A DNA stretch of 64,000 nucleotides from Lunularia cruciata (taxonomy: Eukaryota; Streptophyta; Marchantiopsida; Lunulariales; Lunulariaceae). Position 1 is the first letter of the stretch; each line of letters opens with the position of its first letter. The position numbers and the translations under genes are program-made. Shown here piece by piece: positions 54,231 through 64,000 of the stretch. Under the pieces are notes generated by a model. That model was not told where the DNA came from, made no database searches, and worked only from the letters and a program-made list of their open reading frames with translations. The stretch lies in contig OX419757.1 in the NCBI GenBank assembly GCA_948567375.1, positions 11,036,001 to 11,100,000 of the forward strand, in the 5' to 3' direction.

Positions 54231-56835
54231 ACCTCGGGAGATCCCAAATCTTCTTGTTCAATACGATAGATAGCAGGTAGGTCCTTCTTTGACATCAACC
54301 TCACCTTCTTGAGTGCCGAATTCAGCTGCTTCTTGTACAGCTTGTTATCTTCCCACAATTGCTTGAATGTAACGTTGGAATTTGTGGCTGCCAGATCTGC
54401 TATAATATAGTATTGGGGTACTCCTCCCAATTTGACCGTCTTTGCCTTTGGCTTTGGGTTTGAAGTCTCTCCATGTTCCATCTTGACTTTGGGATGCTTC
54501 AAAATGGTAACGGGGTTGCTAGTGGCCTTAACCCGAGGTTCCTCGGGTTGGCCTACCTTGGCTTGGATCAGACCCTTTACTTTGGATTGGATGTCTGCCG
54601 GAAAAACTGGAGACTTTGTCTTTGTCTCCTCTTCCAAACTCAGTTCCCTAGTCCTGAGTAGTGCCTCCTCTAGTTCTTTCTGTATGGCTTTAGCTTTAGC
54701 TTTTGCGAGGATCTTTTCCTCCTTGGCAGAAAGAATTGCCTTTGGGTGCAGTCTCTTTGCCTTCCTAGAAGACAACGAAGTCGTACTCAGCTCTTCGGGA
54801 TCACGCTTCTTCTTACTAGAGCGTATCTCAACCTTCAAAATTTCAAGGTCCGGCCATTCTCCTTCCAAGGCCGGACTCCCTTCTTGAGGTCTCTCCTCAA
54901 ACGTGATACAATTTACATTGGTATCTCCCTTTGGCTGAATTGTTGCACGCTCAACGGGGATCTGTACATATTTTACAGGCGGCTTCGGGTTCAGTGAGTG
55001 AGGACATTGGTTGCCCGTATGTCCCAATCCTTTACAATTTCCGCATAGGGGAACATACCCGATTTGCCTTCTTGGCTCCGGACAGTTTGGAGACCAATGT
55101 CCCATCAAGCCACAATTATAACAGGCTCTAGGTGCAACATTCTGAGGGCGATTCTGGTTGCTCATTGGTGGTCTTTGTGGAGGAGCATTGGGGTTATACT
55201 CCCTTGGTCCAAACCTTGGACCTTGGTACGATGTGCTAGCTTGAAGCTGTACTTCTTGCGTTTGGTAAATAGCCTCTTCGTCCTCGTCTTGGCTCCATCC
55301 CGGGACCCAATCAATTTGCTGCACCAGGAATGCATTACAAGTATTGCATTCTGTGTTTGCATGGCCTGATTTGCCACATGTGGTGCACCATACATTCGAT
55401 CTCCCAAATGCTAGGGCCTTCCTTCTGTCTTTGGCCCCAATCATCTGGATCTTGAAATCCAAAAACTCCTTGATGAGGACATCCAGCTTGGTATCCACCT
55501 TATTTACACTCCTTGTTGGAGGAGTCACTGGTTTCTTACTCCCACGTCTTCTTACTTGTCTTGGCTTTGATTCTTCTTTGGATTCCGAAGAAGAGCTAGA
55601 AGACGTGGAGGACTCTTGTGAAGAAGGGGATGTGTTGCACAAAGCTCTCCTTTTGGGCTTCTTGCCTTTCTTCTCCCAATTTCTCCGGTTGCTGGCAGAG
55701 TGAGAGTGGGCCGGCTCGTAACAAGCGACATGTTTGAGTACTTTGTCAAGGGAAGTTACATTCCTCTCCCTTGCAAAGATTTGTATCTCTGGTGAAAGTC
55801 CCCCGAGGAACCAGGTAATGGCTTGGGCATTGGAGTAACCCACCACCCCCGATTGCTTGGGAACTCGGTTCAAGAGTGCCATGAACCACTCAGAGTAGTC
55901 TCTCAACTTCTCCTTCTTGCCTTGGTCTAAATCGTTGAGTGCCGCAAAGACACTCGTGTCATAGTCAACCTCCTAGAATCATTCCAAGAAGTTGTTTCTC
56001 AAGTCTGCCCAGTCTGCCGGTACAAACATCTTCTGGGTCACATGGGTGCACCAGCTCCAAGCTTTCTTTTGGAGCAAACTTGGGAAAATTCTCAAGCGAT
56101 CTGCCGAGTCATGCTCCTTGTTAGCAAAGGAGATGACTTTGAATTCTTTGATGAATTCATTGGGGTCTTTGTCTTGTTTTGTCCCCTTGTACTTTTGATA
56201 GGCATGTCGAGTGATAGGCAATGAAGTCATTGTTCGATGCATTGGGATCGGCTGAGGTAGTGTTGAACTTGACAGAACTGAAGGATTGGCTGGTTTCGAC
56301 ACCGTGTTATCAGCCCAGGGGTTCCAGTTTGTCAAATTCAAGGTAGGGTGTTCTTCAACAATTTCTGCTATGAGGGTGTCAACTTCAACCCGAGTGGAAG
56401 ATTCAGGATCAACACCTTTGATTTGTTCTTCCAAATTCCTTTGGGACAACCGAGGAATCGTTTGTAGAAGATGTTGATACTCTTCTTCCATAAGTGTTTG
56501 TGTTGTCTTTTCTTGAACAAAGTTCTTCAAGGACACGACTTCCTTTACAGCTCTAGGGGAAGTTGGTGAACTGGGCCGGAATGCATATGTTTGGCCCCTT
56601 GAGTCTTTCTTCTTCTTGGATGAAGAGGGAGATGCAAAGTAGCCTTACCAACCGCCTTTGTGTTTCTTGTGGTCAAGTTCTCGCAGTGCTTCTTGCACTT
56701 TGTGAAGGAGTTGAAAGTCCAACGCCTCTCATTTGGTTTGTCAAGAGTGGATGGGATGTTCGGACGTTTGTCTTCTTCACGCTGCAATGCTCGTCTTTGA
56801 GCTCTCTCTTCCCGTTGCTCTCTTGATGCAGACAT
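54231..56835 (-). pseudogene. Element F gag
   Basis: ATG at 56835 (MSASREQREERAQRRA). A frameshift lies between the first 96 codons and the 56536-55979 frame, which includes TRHAYQKYKGTKQDKDPNEF and ends at the shared TGA (55979-55981, after NNFLE). The rest of gag is open from 55906 and fused to protease, the longest frame in the window (588 codons, to 54140). It has three knuckles: CTTCGKSGHANTEC, CYNCGLMGHWSPNC and CGNCKGLGHTGNQC. Gag and protease are thus a single frame in this family. Confidence 0.88.
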
Positions 56836-56898
56836 TCATATTGCATTGATACCCAGTTTTGAGTTTGGCTTTGTATTCTTCCACTTCCGAGATTTGTA

Positions 56899-56916
56899 TC
56901 TCTGACAATGGCGCCA
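56899..56916 (-). other. Primer binding site of element F, decayed
   Basis: The minus strand reads TGGCGCCATTGTCAGAGA, the tRNA-Asp-type site with several transitions. It lies 7 bp from the 5' LTR. Confidence 0.75.
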
Positions 56917-56923
56917 AAAATCA

Positions 56924-59900
56924 TGTGACAACCCGGCAAATATAACTTTTGCGGTAATCAGGTAAGTAAAGTTCGTTCCCGCAAAGATACGAGTCAAAAA
57001 TGTCTAAGTACAAAGCAAATAGTAACAATTTAGTTCTTCTTGAGTTCTTCTTTAGTCTCTCAGGAAGAAACCACACCCAGAAGAGAGTAACAAGCACTGA
57101 TTTGCAGTCTTGTCATGAATTAACACTCCATAATCACAACTCCATCAAGTCTTTCCAAATAATCTTGATTGTGATGATTCAGGCTCTCTCGAAAATGGCA
57201 TTGCAAAACAACTTCACCTCAAAATTGTGTTCCACCCCTCCACTAAAGGCACAACTTCCTTGATCAAAATTGCTTCACATCAACTTTGCACTGCACTCAC
57301 AAATGCAAAATACTACCAACACTACAATTCCTCTCAGATCTGTCAAGGTATTGCTTCAATTGCACTTCACTCAAGATCAAACACACAGAATGAAGATCAA
57401 GGCTGTGGAATCCAACATCCAACAAACACACTGACTTGCACTTCAAATTTCTCCAAACACTCACAAACACAAACACAAAGCTGATACTCGGAAACAAGCT
57501 CAAGCGACAAGCAATGCTTCACAGCACTTTGCTTTATCTATTCTCAAAAATGATGAGCACTGAACAACATGATACTGCGAATGCCACTCTTAAGTAGTGA
57601 AGCAATTGACAGTTCTAACAACTATACCGTTCTACAACAACTCTTCTAACCTGCAGATCCAAAATGACAATGCACCTCTTCATATTTGCCTCTTCAAATC
57701 TCAAAACTCTTACAACTCCGATCCGATGTCTACTTCATCATCGGCTTTCAAACCCAAACCTGAAGTAATTTTACTTCCTACTACTCTATCCTCGGGTTTC
57801 AGATCTTCTACTTCTTCTACCAGATCCAGCAATTCTTTTCCTGATCTGAAATTGCACTAGTGGGTAACCCTTCTAAATCTTCATCTCCTGACCCACTCTC
57901 CTCCAATGTCTCCGATGGTAACTCCGAAGACATCTGGACTCCTATGTTATCTACTTCGGGTTTGGCTCTAACATCCTTCCGAAGTTTATCTATCTCTAAC
58001 TTTACTATGTCTAATCTAATTGTGATATTATCTTCTACCTCTAATATCTTCCTATCTACATGAGTCCTGAGACTTATCAACAGCGCATTCAATTCTGTAT
58101 CTTTCACATGTCTTCACCTCATCTCTTGCACGAACAATTTCAACTTGTGCAGCCTCGTCTCTTCAATTCAAACACTGGCCTCTATACTCAACATTGCGTT
58201 CATCCTGAGGACAATCTCCTTCAACGGCTCCAACCGCATTTTTCTTTCTTGCTCTTGATCTGCAAGCCAATCCTCCCTATACATTGCCAACTATGCTTCA
58301 AACTCGGCTTTCACCGTTTCCTTCTCCTTCTCCTTTTGTACAATCTTCTCCTCTTGATTACAAAGTAACTCTCGTAATCTTTCTTCTTCCCTATATTGTG
58401 CTGCTAACTCTCTTTGCCAAAGCTGCTTCTTCTCTTCTACACTCTCCATCACCCTATTAAGCTCTTGTTCCTTCGCTGCTACTCTCACCATAGCATGGAT
58501 AAGTTCTACTCTTGAATCAGCAAACTGCTGCTTCAAGATCTCATATTCTACTACTTGCCTTTCCTTTGCTATGTCACTCTTCTTAACAAGCTCTTCTTGA
58601 TATCTCACTTCTCTCTTCAAGTCTTCAATTACCTGAGTCTTCACTACTACCTCTGCTTGTAGTACTTCACTTTCCTCCTCACCTTGGGTTATGATTTTCT
58701 TCAACTCTGAGTTCTCTTCTTCTAATTGCGCTAAGACTTGCAATACAATCTTCACTTTTGGACACTTTGATTGCATCTCCTTCTTCCTGTGTTCTAACTT
58801 CACCAACAGAGGACCCACCACCTCCCGCAGGTACTCTACTCCATCGCTTGCTACTACCTCTTCTTGCGTAGCAATCTCCCTTTGCACTTCTTGTTCATCT
58901 GATACTTGCCTTCTTCTCTGCAGTCTTCGTATCGGAACTAACGCCTTGCTTCTTGAGCTTTCGTTCATTTCTTCTTTCATATTACTTGGACCTGCCTCAC
59001 ACTTTGCCTTGCGTCTCAAGCAAACTCCCCTCTGAACTGCAATCTTCTTCTCTTTGGCCTCGGGTATATCATCTTCTAAACTTTGTGTTGTCCTCTGCCT
59101 TGGTCTTTGCCTACACATCTTCTTCCTCCTCTACAGCAGGTGGCACCAATGTCATTTCTCCACCCTCATTGTTGTTGCTATTGTACTTCCACTTTGTAGC
59201 ATTAGCTCGGGCCCCTCCTTGTGTTCCAAATCTTTGGACTTGCACTCAGGTTCACCTTCCGAGTCTTCGTCTTTTGACTCGATCACCACCATGCCTCGCC
59301 TCGGGTTTCCTCTCCTGGTCTTTTGAGGTTTCATCTTGTCTTTGGCTACGCCCTCCCGACTTTGCTTCTTCGATTTTGGAGTACTCACTTCTATCTCCAC
59401 ATTCTTCCCCGTCTTCTTGTAGTACTCGTTGGTGCTTCTGATTTGTAAGATGTACTGCTGCTCCTCTACATCAACCTCCCTTCTCAAATTGGGATGGAAA
59501 TGCAACACCATCCGAGTTTGCTCCACCAAGTTCAGCAGATTCAACCCAAGGTAGAAATGGGCTGCAAATGGCACGATGTAATGTGGAGGTGATTTATCCC
59601 ACAAATTCCACACCATTTGTTGCATTCTCCCATTCTCTTGCCTAATTAATTGGTTCTCCTGCAAACAATTTGTGAAAGAACACCGCTTGGTGTTTTGTCA
59701 TATAGGTTGTTCTCTCCGGCTTTAGGATTGTCATCTAAGCACTCACAATTCCCCTCTTGACAGGATCCTTGTAACTCTCCATTTTGTGCCCATTCTTCAT
59801 CCGCTTTGACAAGAATGCATCTCTCACTTCTTGGGTTTCCTCGACTATCTCTCCCTTCCCCAAGAATGTGGCACCCTGCTCCGTGCCTGCTTCCTTCCCG

Positions 59901-60697
59901 AGTACTAATCTCCAACCCGACTCTGTCCAACGAGCCAGATTTCCTCTCTTCCCTTCTTCCTCGGGTCCATTGAGACACTTGCTCTCGATGATCTCAATCA
60001 TGAAACCTAGAAAACTAACATTCCAGTTCCATGCCAAGAATGTAATCCAAAGTCGACTCAAGACTTCTATTCTTGCGATTACATCTAACCCCCAAATTGC
60101 ATGATTCTTGACTGTGAATTTGGAGTTCTTCTTTCCTCCTCCCATCTCTCCTGCTTTCTCACTGTCTCTCAATTTCACTCTTGCAACTTCTCCCTTACAC
60201 ACTAGTGCGTCTCCAACTCTATTTCCCTTCCCACAATCACCTGCATGATGACTTCTCAACAGCAAAGGAAAATTGCTTGACATTGCTTTGTCTCGAGCTC
60301 GATTGTTATAGAGTTGCACTTTCTTCGTCTCTCTTCACTTTGAGTTTCTATCAAGAAATCACACCTCCTACATGCACCTGTCACTATCAATCGTACTTCG
60401 TGCGTATGGGCCGCCGGTTTTGAACGGTCCCTTCTTGAATTTCTCACCCAGATGAAAGGTTGTTAGACAGACTTCGCTCGGGGTTGAGCTCCCCCCGATA
60501 CAAAGACTCCTTACTTTGGGTTGTATGCTGACAGGGCATTTCTGAGTACTTCACCTTATGACCCAAAGTCACTTTACTTTGGGTTTCATTGCGAAGACTC
60601 TTTTCTTTGCCTTCTTTGGCCATACAAGCGCAATCCGACTTCTATATACACTTCTTCCTCTCTATTTTGAAAAAAACAAAAAAAAGTGGGCACCACA
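56924..60697 (-). repeat. 5' LTR of element F
   Basis: 3774 bp, from TGTGGTGCCCAC (ending at 60697) to GGTTGTCACA (at 56924) on the minus strand. The right flank aaaga matches gaaga at the far end. The non-coding tail is 56924-57709 and the promoter region 60284-60697. Confidence 0.93.
57710..60283 (-). pseudogene. LTR-borne coiled-coil protein gene, 5' LTR of element F
   Basis: ATG at 60283 (MSSNFPLLLRSHHAGDCG). The N-terminal domain has FLAWNWNVSFLGFM, GWRLVLGKEAGTEQGATFLG and HKMESYKDP. It is frameshifted after IVSA near 59735. FFHKLF and HYIVPFAAHFYLGLNLL follow in other frames, with part of the PINWARCFHG segment missing near 59640. The acidic middle is about 59100-59300. The coiled coil is open in 59118-58291 and 58107-57817, with RVDRKILEVEDN changed to HVDRK. 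The end is DIGSEL at 57710, shifted by a small deletion. Confidence 0.76.
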
Positions 60698-60801
60698 AAA
60701 GACACTTTGATAGGATTAACCATGATAGGTTGAAGATGTACCATGGAAGGTAGAGAGACCTTCACTTTGAAGACAAAGTGAAAACTTAGTCCGGGGGTAA
60801 A
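60698..60801 (+). other. Element A 3' internal end: pol tail, hairpin and polypurine tract
   Basis: This resumes element A after F. The integrase C-terminal residues (FDRINHDRLKMYHGR) are followed by the perfect 9-bp-stem hairpin at 60761-60782 and gtccgggggtaaa at 60789-60801. It matches 21940-22045 of element C inverted. Confidence 0.85.
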
Positions 60802-61478
60802 TGTATCACCTATTTGTGCATGTGTGTGGTATTGTGATATTTAGCTTGGTATTTTTATATAGAGATAAAAGATGGTTCTATATTAGTCATGGTTAGCTAA
60901 AGTTAGTCATAGCTAAGATAGAGGGGACCTTACTTTAGAGGAAGTAGAAAAGATAAGCACCACTATTTTGGATTTTAGTGTGTTGACTTGGTATTATTCC
61001 TAGGTGTTTGGCTTTGAGGAAAGAGTTGAGAACTCTTGGGCCCGCAAGCCTTTTTGTTTTGGATTCTTCTTTAGTCCAAGGATAGCCCATGTGAAGAAAT
61101 CCTTGACTTAGTGGTTGGGTCAAGATAAGACCACATGCTTAGTGGAATATGCCCATGTGAATGGATATTCCTTTCTACTTTTTGACTTAACTCGACTTTT
61201 AGTCTAGTAACTTGAGTTACTACAGTAATTAGTAACTTTGGTACGTAATTATTTCACAAGTATATAAACAAGGAGTGAGGAGGTACTCATCATCCTTTCA
61301 TTTGCAACTATCTCTCTCTCATTGAGTTCTCTAGTGAGCAATGTCTTGAGTCTTGGAGTGTTAGCCTTGGAGGAGTATGATGGAGTTGGAGTTGGAGTTC
61401 CTTGCCTTTTTAGTCCATGGTGCGCTACCATAATAGCCATCAGAGGTTCATCCTGAGTGAGAGACAGGCCGGGTCACA
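60802..61478 (+). repeat. 3' LTR of element A
   Basis: 677 bp, starting TGTATCACCT (TGTAACACCC in sister copies) and ending CGGGTCACA. A short deletion near 60854 removes the taagagatattat segment present in C and H. A 6-bp ggagtt expansion lies near 61385. If A has a 5-bp TSD, the bases just upstream of its 5' LTR should resemble gttct. Confidence 0.9.
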
Positions 61479-64000
61479 GTTCTCTCTTGCATGCATCTCA
61501 AATTCAGACTAGTCTAGCTGCAAAAATATCTAACATCCACCTCCACTATCAGGACAACTTCTGCTAAAACACTCTGTGTCCTTACAATCTTCACACTTCA
61601 ACAACATCCAAAATTCTTCATACTCCTGTCTACATCTCCGTGATATTTTAATCTCATCAAGTTCTGTGAAGCATCTCCACTCCGCACTCCTAGCCACTCA
61701 AAAAATTCACCTTCTTGTACTACCCTGCCATCTTTTCAGCAAGATCATTCCTCAAACCACTTTCACAATTTCTGCTGCCCTGCCATCAACTTAACAGCAA
61801 GGTTTCCCTCTCAAGCATATTCTCTTGAAGCCCTTTCTGCCAATTTTTCATTCTCATGTACATTGGTCCTCCAGTTCATGTACAGATTTCACATCCAAAA
61901 CATCATATCCTAACAATCAGCTCTTCACCTTGGAATTCCAATTCTTCACTCCACACTGCACTCTCTCTTCTATATCCAAGCAAGTTTTCTCCTTCAGGGA
62001 AATTCCTATCAGTTCCTATCCAAACCTCCGTTCAGGTGCAGGTCTTCTCTCAAAACCTTTCCCTTGCTGGCTTGTCATTGCATCAGCAAGAGTCTCCTTG
62101 AAATTTCCTCACTCTTGCACTCCTGTCCAAACCAAAGCAGAAAACTTGCCCCTAGAGAAAACAATCTTCCTCCTCCTTCACTTCTTTCTCTTCTATCTCA
62201 ACCGAGCAAAACCCTACCTCGAAAGTCTTCTCTCTCTTTTCTTGTCACTCATGAAGCTGAAGCAAACTCAAAACCTCCTTCACTCTTGCTCATTTGAAAA
62301 TTTTCTTGTGTCTCTTGCACATCATTACTCTCATAATTCAGACTTATGCTCTACACTCAATTCAAAGTTCTCATTCTTGTGAACATTCCTCACACCTTTC
62401 CTTTAGTCTAGTTCTGTCTCAGTCCAAGCTCAAACAAAACTCAAGAGTTTCCACTCCTACTCCTACCACAGCCCAAGCCAAAACCCTTGAAATTTCTTCA
62501 CATCTCCCTGTCCTATCACCGGCCATGACCAAGCATTCAAAAATTCTCTCCACTCACTTCCTCTTGTCTAGGCTTAACCCTAGCCAACTTAAATTCCCTT
62601 CCTCCTTTTCCTTTTGTGTCCCAATCCAGGACCTTATCCTTCAAAAAAAATTCCATCTCTGTCCAGCCTTCCACTATCAATCAAGCCCTTGCCCTCAAAA
62701 TTATCTATCTGTCTAAGTTCTTGCTATTGCACAAGCCCTCACTTTGAAGTTTATGCTCTTCCAGTTTCCATGACCAGTCCAGACCTTCCCCTCAAAGGTT
62801 CCCCTGTCTAGACCTTCCTACCAAATTTTTCTTCAGCCTTGCACTTTTCTTCAGCCACTGTCACGACCATGCTCTATTTCCCTTTCAAGAATATCACTCT
62901 TCCGGTCTCACAAGACACAAACTCATTTTTCCTTTCAAAAATTCTTTTCTGCCTTCACAATCAATTCTCATTTCCCTCTCTTTCTCTAGATTTTGCACTC
63001 CTGCACACCCAGTTAGTTCCTTTGGGAGATTCCTCTCTCCTTCTCTGCAGCTCCTCACAAACCCTCGCTCTCTCCCTCTACAAGCTCTTCTTCAAAAAGT
63101 CTCCCTGCAGCCCACACTCTCCAGCCCTCCACAATTCCTATTTCTTTCTCTTCCATATACGTCTGCACAGCCTTTCCTTTGAAGTGCTCCCTCTCCCCTT
63201 CTCTCTTGTCACAGACCAAGGCAAACCTGTTCTCAAATTCTTCCTCTCCCTCTTCTCCAATAACAGAACCTACACATTTTGATCTCCCTTCCAAAGAAAT
63301 CCTCTTCCCTGTAGCCCCCTTCTTCTCTTGAGTTCTTTTCTTGCTCCTCTTCTTTTCTTGTTCCCTAGGCCCACACTATTCCTTTTGAAAAAAGAAACCC
63401 TTCTTCTTTCTCCTTTAGAATTGCACTCACAATCTTGTCTCACTGTTCCTCTCTTGCCCTCTTCTTCGAAATCTCTTGCTCCCTATCATGCCCTGTCACT
63501 TCCTTCAAAAGATCTCCTTCCTCCTACACCCCTCTGATAAATCCATTGCCTGATTATACACCAAAACAAGAAAAATTGAACCCTCTATCTTCTGTTTCTC
63601 CCAACGCATTTTGATTCTCCCTATCCCTATCCCTATCTTCTCCTATAATCCTTGATTCCTCACTATTCCTGGCCCTTTTTTTCTTCCCTATCCCCCCTCT
63701 TTTGATCTTTCCCTTTCCTTTTACCCCCCCCCCCCCCCCCTTCCCTTCTAGAGCTCACTCCTCCCCTATCCCTCTCAAAGTGCAACCCTCTCGAGAAAGT
63801 TCCCTGTCAGCCCTTCACAAGCCCCCTTCCTTCGGAGAAAATTTCCTTTGTTTCTCTTCACAAGATCTCCCAAAATTTTATTTTATTTTATTTTTCTCTA
63901 CCTCGTTGACTCCCTTGTCATCAGCCATCTTTCAAAGGTTCTCCCTACATTTTTAACTCCATTGTCATCAGCAATATCAGCCAGAAGTATTCCCTTGAAC
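61479..64000. other. Pyrimidine-rich flank of element A without recognisable gene
   Basis: About 2.5 kb whose plus strand is dominated by C and T, with many tcttc, ctccc and ccttc runs. It has a 19-base poly-C tract at 63724-63742 and an A/T microsatellite (attttattttattttattt) near 63876. Plus-strand frames up to 185 codons are Ser/Leu/Phe/Pro-rich low complexity, overlap in several frames and contain no motif, so none is called. The texture recalls the inverse of insertion X (17816-18555), but no clear alignment was found by eye. Confidence 0.6.

Larger units (their letters stand above)
8092..60697 (-). mobile_element. Element F: full-length family-2 giant-LTR gypsy element
   Basis: The 3' LTR is 8092-11863 (3772 bp) and the 5' LTR 56924-60697 (3774 bp). 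The flanking TSD is gaaga / aaaga, with one mismatch. Internal sequence lies at 11864-13046 and 52169-56923, interrupted by element G. The primer site at 56899-56916 and the purine tract at 11864-11876 are in the expected places. Gag, protease, RT, RNase H and integrase are all represented but broken. In one sampled 113-bp LTR stretch the two LTRs differ at about 7 positions. Confidence 0.93.
1..61478 (+). mobile_element. Element A: family-1 Ty3/gypsy retrotransposon, 5' end outside window
   Basis: This is the outermost element. Its pieces are 1-3689, 7419-8091 and 60698-61478, separated by solo LTR B and by element F with everything nested in F. Position 1 corresponds to about 390 bp inside the 5' LTR of the homologous element C, so A's 5' LTR should lie just upstream of the window. 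The order is leader, zinc-finger ORF, gag, reverse transcriptase (RT), RNase H, integrase, polypurine tract and 3' LTR. About 1.5 kb covering the end of gag, the protease and the start of RT is deleted near 2064. Frameshifts and stops make it non-functional. Confidence 0.9.

Noticed and set aside
61825-62382. 185-codon plus-strand open frame in the flank
   Set aside because: Low-complexity Ser/Leu/Phe composition, several equally open overlapping frames, and no domain.

Overview
This window looks like a transposon graveyard from a large, repeat-rich land-plant genome. Essentially every recognisable coding stretch belongs to plant Ty3/gypsy LTR retrotransposons: gag with CCHC knuckles, aspartic protease, reverse transcriptase, RNase H and DDE integrase. 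Neither family shows a chromodomain after the integrase. The primer sites resemble the 3' end of tRNA-Asp and the LTRs of one family are very long, which points to the Athila/Tat (OTA) side of the superfamily. No host gene, tRNA, rRNA or CRISPR array is seen, and the species cannot be named from the sequence.

Two families are present. Family 1 (elements A and C, solo LTR H) has LTRs of about 690 bp and an extra zinc-finger ORF in the leader before gag. Family 2 (elements E, F and G, solo LTRs B and D) has giant LTRs of about 3.7-3.8 kb. Each full-length family-2 LTR contains its own roughly 840-860 codon reading frame: a conserved N-terminal domain, an acidic middle and a long coiled-coil C-terminus. 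It starts just downstream of a TATA box. This LTR-borne gene is the most unusual feature of the window. It occurs in two diverged subfamilies (B/G and D/E/F) and in solo LTRs.

The layout is a nested stack, resolved from LTR ends and target-site duplications (TSDs). Element A (+) starts before position 1 and ends at 61478. Solo LTR B (3690-7418) and element F (8092-60697, -) are inside A. Element G (13047-52168, -) is inside F. Solo LTR H (41738-42429) and insertion X (about 16582-41437, unclear class) are inside G. Element E (18556-41288, +) is inside X. Element C (21248-32811, -) is inside E. Solo LTR D (22767-26515, -) is inside C. The chain A > F > G > X > E > C > D is seven levels deep.

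All gag-pol genes are broken by stops, frameshifts and deletions, so nothing here is likely to be autonomous now. Several stops read as CGA to TGA, and LTR pairs differ mainly by transitions, as expected for long-methylated DNA. The last 2.5 kb (61479-64000) is strongly pyrimidine-rich sequence without a recognisable gene; it is the flank into which A inserted.
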